NCBI GenBank assembly: GCA_012727745.1
Contig: JAAYGJ010000123.1
Coordinates: 1 to 7,865 of the forward strand
Length of the DNA stretch: 7,865 bases
Source of the DNA: Clostridia bacterium
Lineage (GTDB): Bacteria > Bacillota > DSM-521 > Neomoorellales > Neomoorellaceae
Direction: 5' to 3'
The position numbers were made by a program, and so were the translations under genes. Under the pieces are notes generated by a model. That model saw only the letters and a list, made by a program, of their open reading frames with translations, was not told the DNA's origin and did not search any database. Positions 6,745-7,865 of the stretch are shown piece by piece (position 1 is the stretch's first letter; each line of letters begins with the position of its first letter).

Positions 6745-7865
6745 ATGTCCTTTTCCCTGGGAAAATTAATTCAGGCTGTAGTAGCTGGCAATGCAATCGA
6801 GGTGCGCGAAGAAGTCAAGCGAGCCCTCGCTGCCGGTGTAGATGCGGCTCGCATTATAACAGATGGCTTTGTTGCAGCTATGGATATAGTAGGCGAAAAA
6901 TTTGAACGCAACGAAATCTATGTTACTGATCTGATCATTACAGCACGGGCAATGCACAATGGACTAAAGGAGCTCAAACCCTTAATCCTTGCCGAAAAAG
7001 TTCAAACGGCAGGCCGGGCTGTTATCGGGACAGTGCAGGGAGATATCCATGATATTGGCAAGAACCTGCTAGCGGTTATGCTGGAAGCTTCGGGCTACGA
7101 GGTCATCGATCTCGGCGTAAATGTAGCACCCAGCACGTTTGTGGAGGCGGTGATCAAGCACCGGCCTGATGTTTTATGCCTGTCGGCCCTTCTATCTTCT
7201 ACCCGCGGGGCTATGAGGGCTACTATCGAAGCTTTGCATGAGGCTGGCTGGCGCCAGAAAGTGAAAGTAGTAGTGGGCGGGACGCCACTTAACCAGGCAA
7301 TTGCTGCCAGGATGGGGGCTGATGGCTATGCCCCTGATGCTACCGAGGGTGTGCAGCTTATTAATAACCTTGTTGGGGCCAGGGTCAAACGCCAGGCTGT
7401 GTTGGCGCCGGCAACCCTGGAGTGTTGTTTCGGCAAAGAAACTCTGGTTGGACTGCAACAAGCCTTTACCTGGCTTACCGGGCTGCACCTGGTTGTGGTG
7501 GATACTGCTGGCAATTCGCTGACCCCACCGGGCGGGTTTTTAGAGTGTCCCCAGCAATGTAAGCTGTTAGGCGAAAAAATGGCCGGCGCGGTTGATGTTA
7601 CTACTCTGTCCGGTGATTTTAAGCAGGCTTTTATTTACAGGTGTCATGCCGGTCTGCTGGATATATCTTATCCCCTGGCTGATGAGGACGGTACGGTAGG
7701 GGCTGTCCTTTGCGGCCACTGCCTGCTGGCCGATGATCCAGTACCGGCCGATTTAAAAGGGATGATACCGGTCCTGACGATTAAAGATTTAGAAGCAGTT
7801 TGCAATTTGCTTTCCTTTATTACCGGTCAGATTATGCGCGTAAATTCGATATTACTGGCAAATAA
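6745..7865 (+). CDS. Corrinoid protein fused to a PocR-like sensory domain (3' partial)
   Basis: The frame is open from ATG 6745 to the right edge (373 codons, no stop). AGGTG 7 nt upstream is the ribosome binding site. Residues 1-90 form the helical cap and about 92-212 the B12 domain, with the motif intact: Asp100-x-His102-x-x-Gly105, Ser147-x-Leu149, Gly178-Gly179. Residues about 222-370 match a PocR-type ligand-binding domain: FTWLTGL (241-247), VVVDTAGN, GGFLECPQQC with Cys268 and Cys272, YRCHAGLLDISYPL with Cys300, then DGTVGAVLCGHCLL with Cys323 and Cys326. PocR domains usually occur in transcription factors and histidine kinases and are thought to sense small molecules. A methyl carrier normally ends after the B12 domain, so this is an unusual fusion. 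More domains (kinase, DNA-binding) may follow beyond the edge. Possible roles are a B12-based sensor or a ligand-controlled methyl carrier; both are inference. Confidence 0.88.
   Translation, partial: MSFSLGKLIQAVVAGNAIEVREEVKRALAAGVDAARIITDGFVAAMDIVGEKFERNEIYVTDLIITARAMHNGLKELKPLILAEKVQTAGRAVIGTVQGDIHDIGKNLLAVMLEASGYEVIDLGVNVAPSTFVEAVIKHRPDVLCLSALLSSTRGAMRATIEALHEAGWRQKVKVVVGGTPLNQAIAARMGADGYAPDATEGVQLINNLVGARVKRQAVLAPATLECCFGKETLVGLQQAFTWLTGLHLVVVDTAGNSLTPPGGFLECPQQCKLLGEKMAGAVDVTTLSGDFKQAFIYRCHAGLLDISYPLADEDGTVGAVLCGHCLLADDPVPADLKGMIPVLTIKDLEAVCNLLSFITGQIMRVNSILLAN

Noticed and set aside
6705..6905. 66-residue + strand ORF starting with ATG
   Set aside because: It overlies the true corrinoid-PocR gene in another frame; its translation is rich in Cys, Arg and Ser with no domain, whereas the frame from 6745 gives a clean B12-binding protein.
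7301..7522. 73-residue + strand ORF within the B12/PocR junction
   Set aside because: Out-of-frame shadow of the gene at 6745, which is continuous and matches known domains through this stretch.
1..7865. CRISPR arrays, tRNA/rRNA genes, insertion sequences, attachment sites
   Set aside because: No repeated spacer pattern, RNA-gene signature, transposase or terminal repeats were found on either strand.

Overview
The window comes from an anaerobic, Gram-positive-type bacterium (Bacillota; an acetogen or a corrinoid-using clostridial, Negativicutes or Peptococcaceae lineage would fit). The evidence is a moderate base composition, strong GGAGGGGG-type ribosome binding sites, GTG/TTG starts, a PucR/CdaR-type regulator, and the combination of corrinoid methyl-transfer proteins with a molybdenum hydroxylase. 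The genus cannot be fixed from sequence alone. All six genes lie on the + strand.

Left part (1-3104): the last three quarters of a molybdopterin-binding hydroxylase subunit, running off the left edge. It is followed by its FAD subunit and its [2Fe-2S] subunit, in an overlapping or tightly packed operon that ends in a 15-bp perfect inverted repeat. The three make a complete xanthine dehydrogenase-family enzyme, but two residues that bind purine in true xanthine dehydrogenase appear replaced, so the substrate is probably not xanthine.

Middle (3260-4945): a full-length PucR-family transcriptional regulator, the obvious candidate for local control.

Right part (5017-7865): a candidate promoter with a dyad at the likely start of transcription; a stand-alone corrinoid protein (209 aa); a 121-bp spacer that folds into a three-tier hairpin; a methyltetrahydrofolate:corrinoid methyltransferase (265 aa, with the AcsE-type pterin-site residues conserved); a strong intrinsic terminator; and a second corrinoid protein carrying a C-terminal PocR-like ligand-sensing domain. 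This last gene (6745 to beyond 7865) has no stop codon inside the window and is easily missed, because short out-of-frame ORFs overlie it.

Inferred working model: a substrate-specific methyltransferase, not present here, would methylate the corrinoid protein; the AcsE/MtgA-like enzyme would then move the methyl group to tetrahydrofolate (or the reverse). The Mo hydroxylase would oxidise the same or a related substrate, perhaps an N-heterocycle or methylated compound. The corrinoid-PocR fusion is the most unusual element: it joins a B12 domain with a conserved cobalt-ligand motif to a small-molecule sensory domain, which suggests a sensor of methyl-corrinoid status or of substrate, or a ligand-gated methyl carrier.
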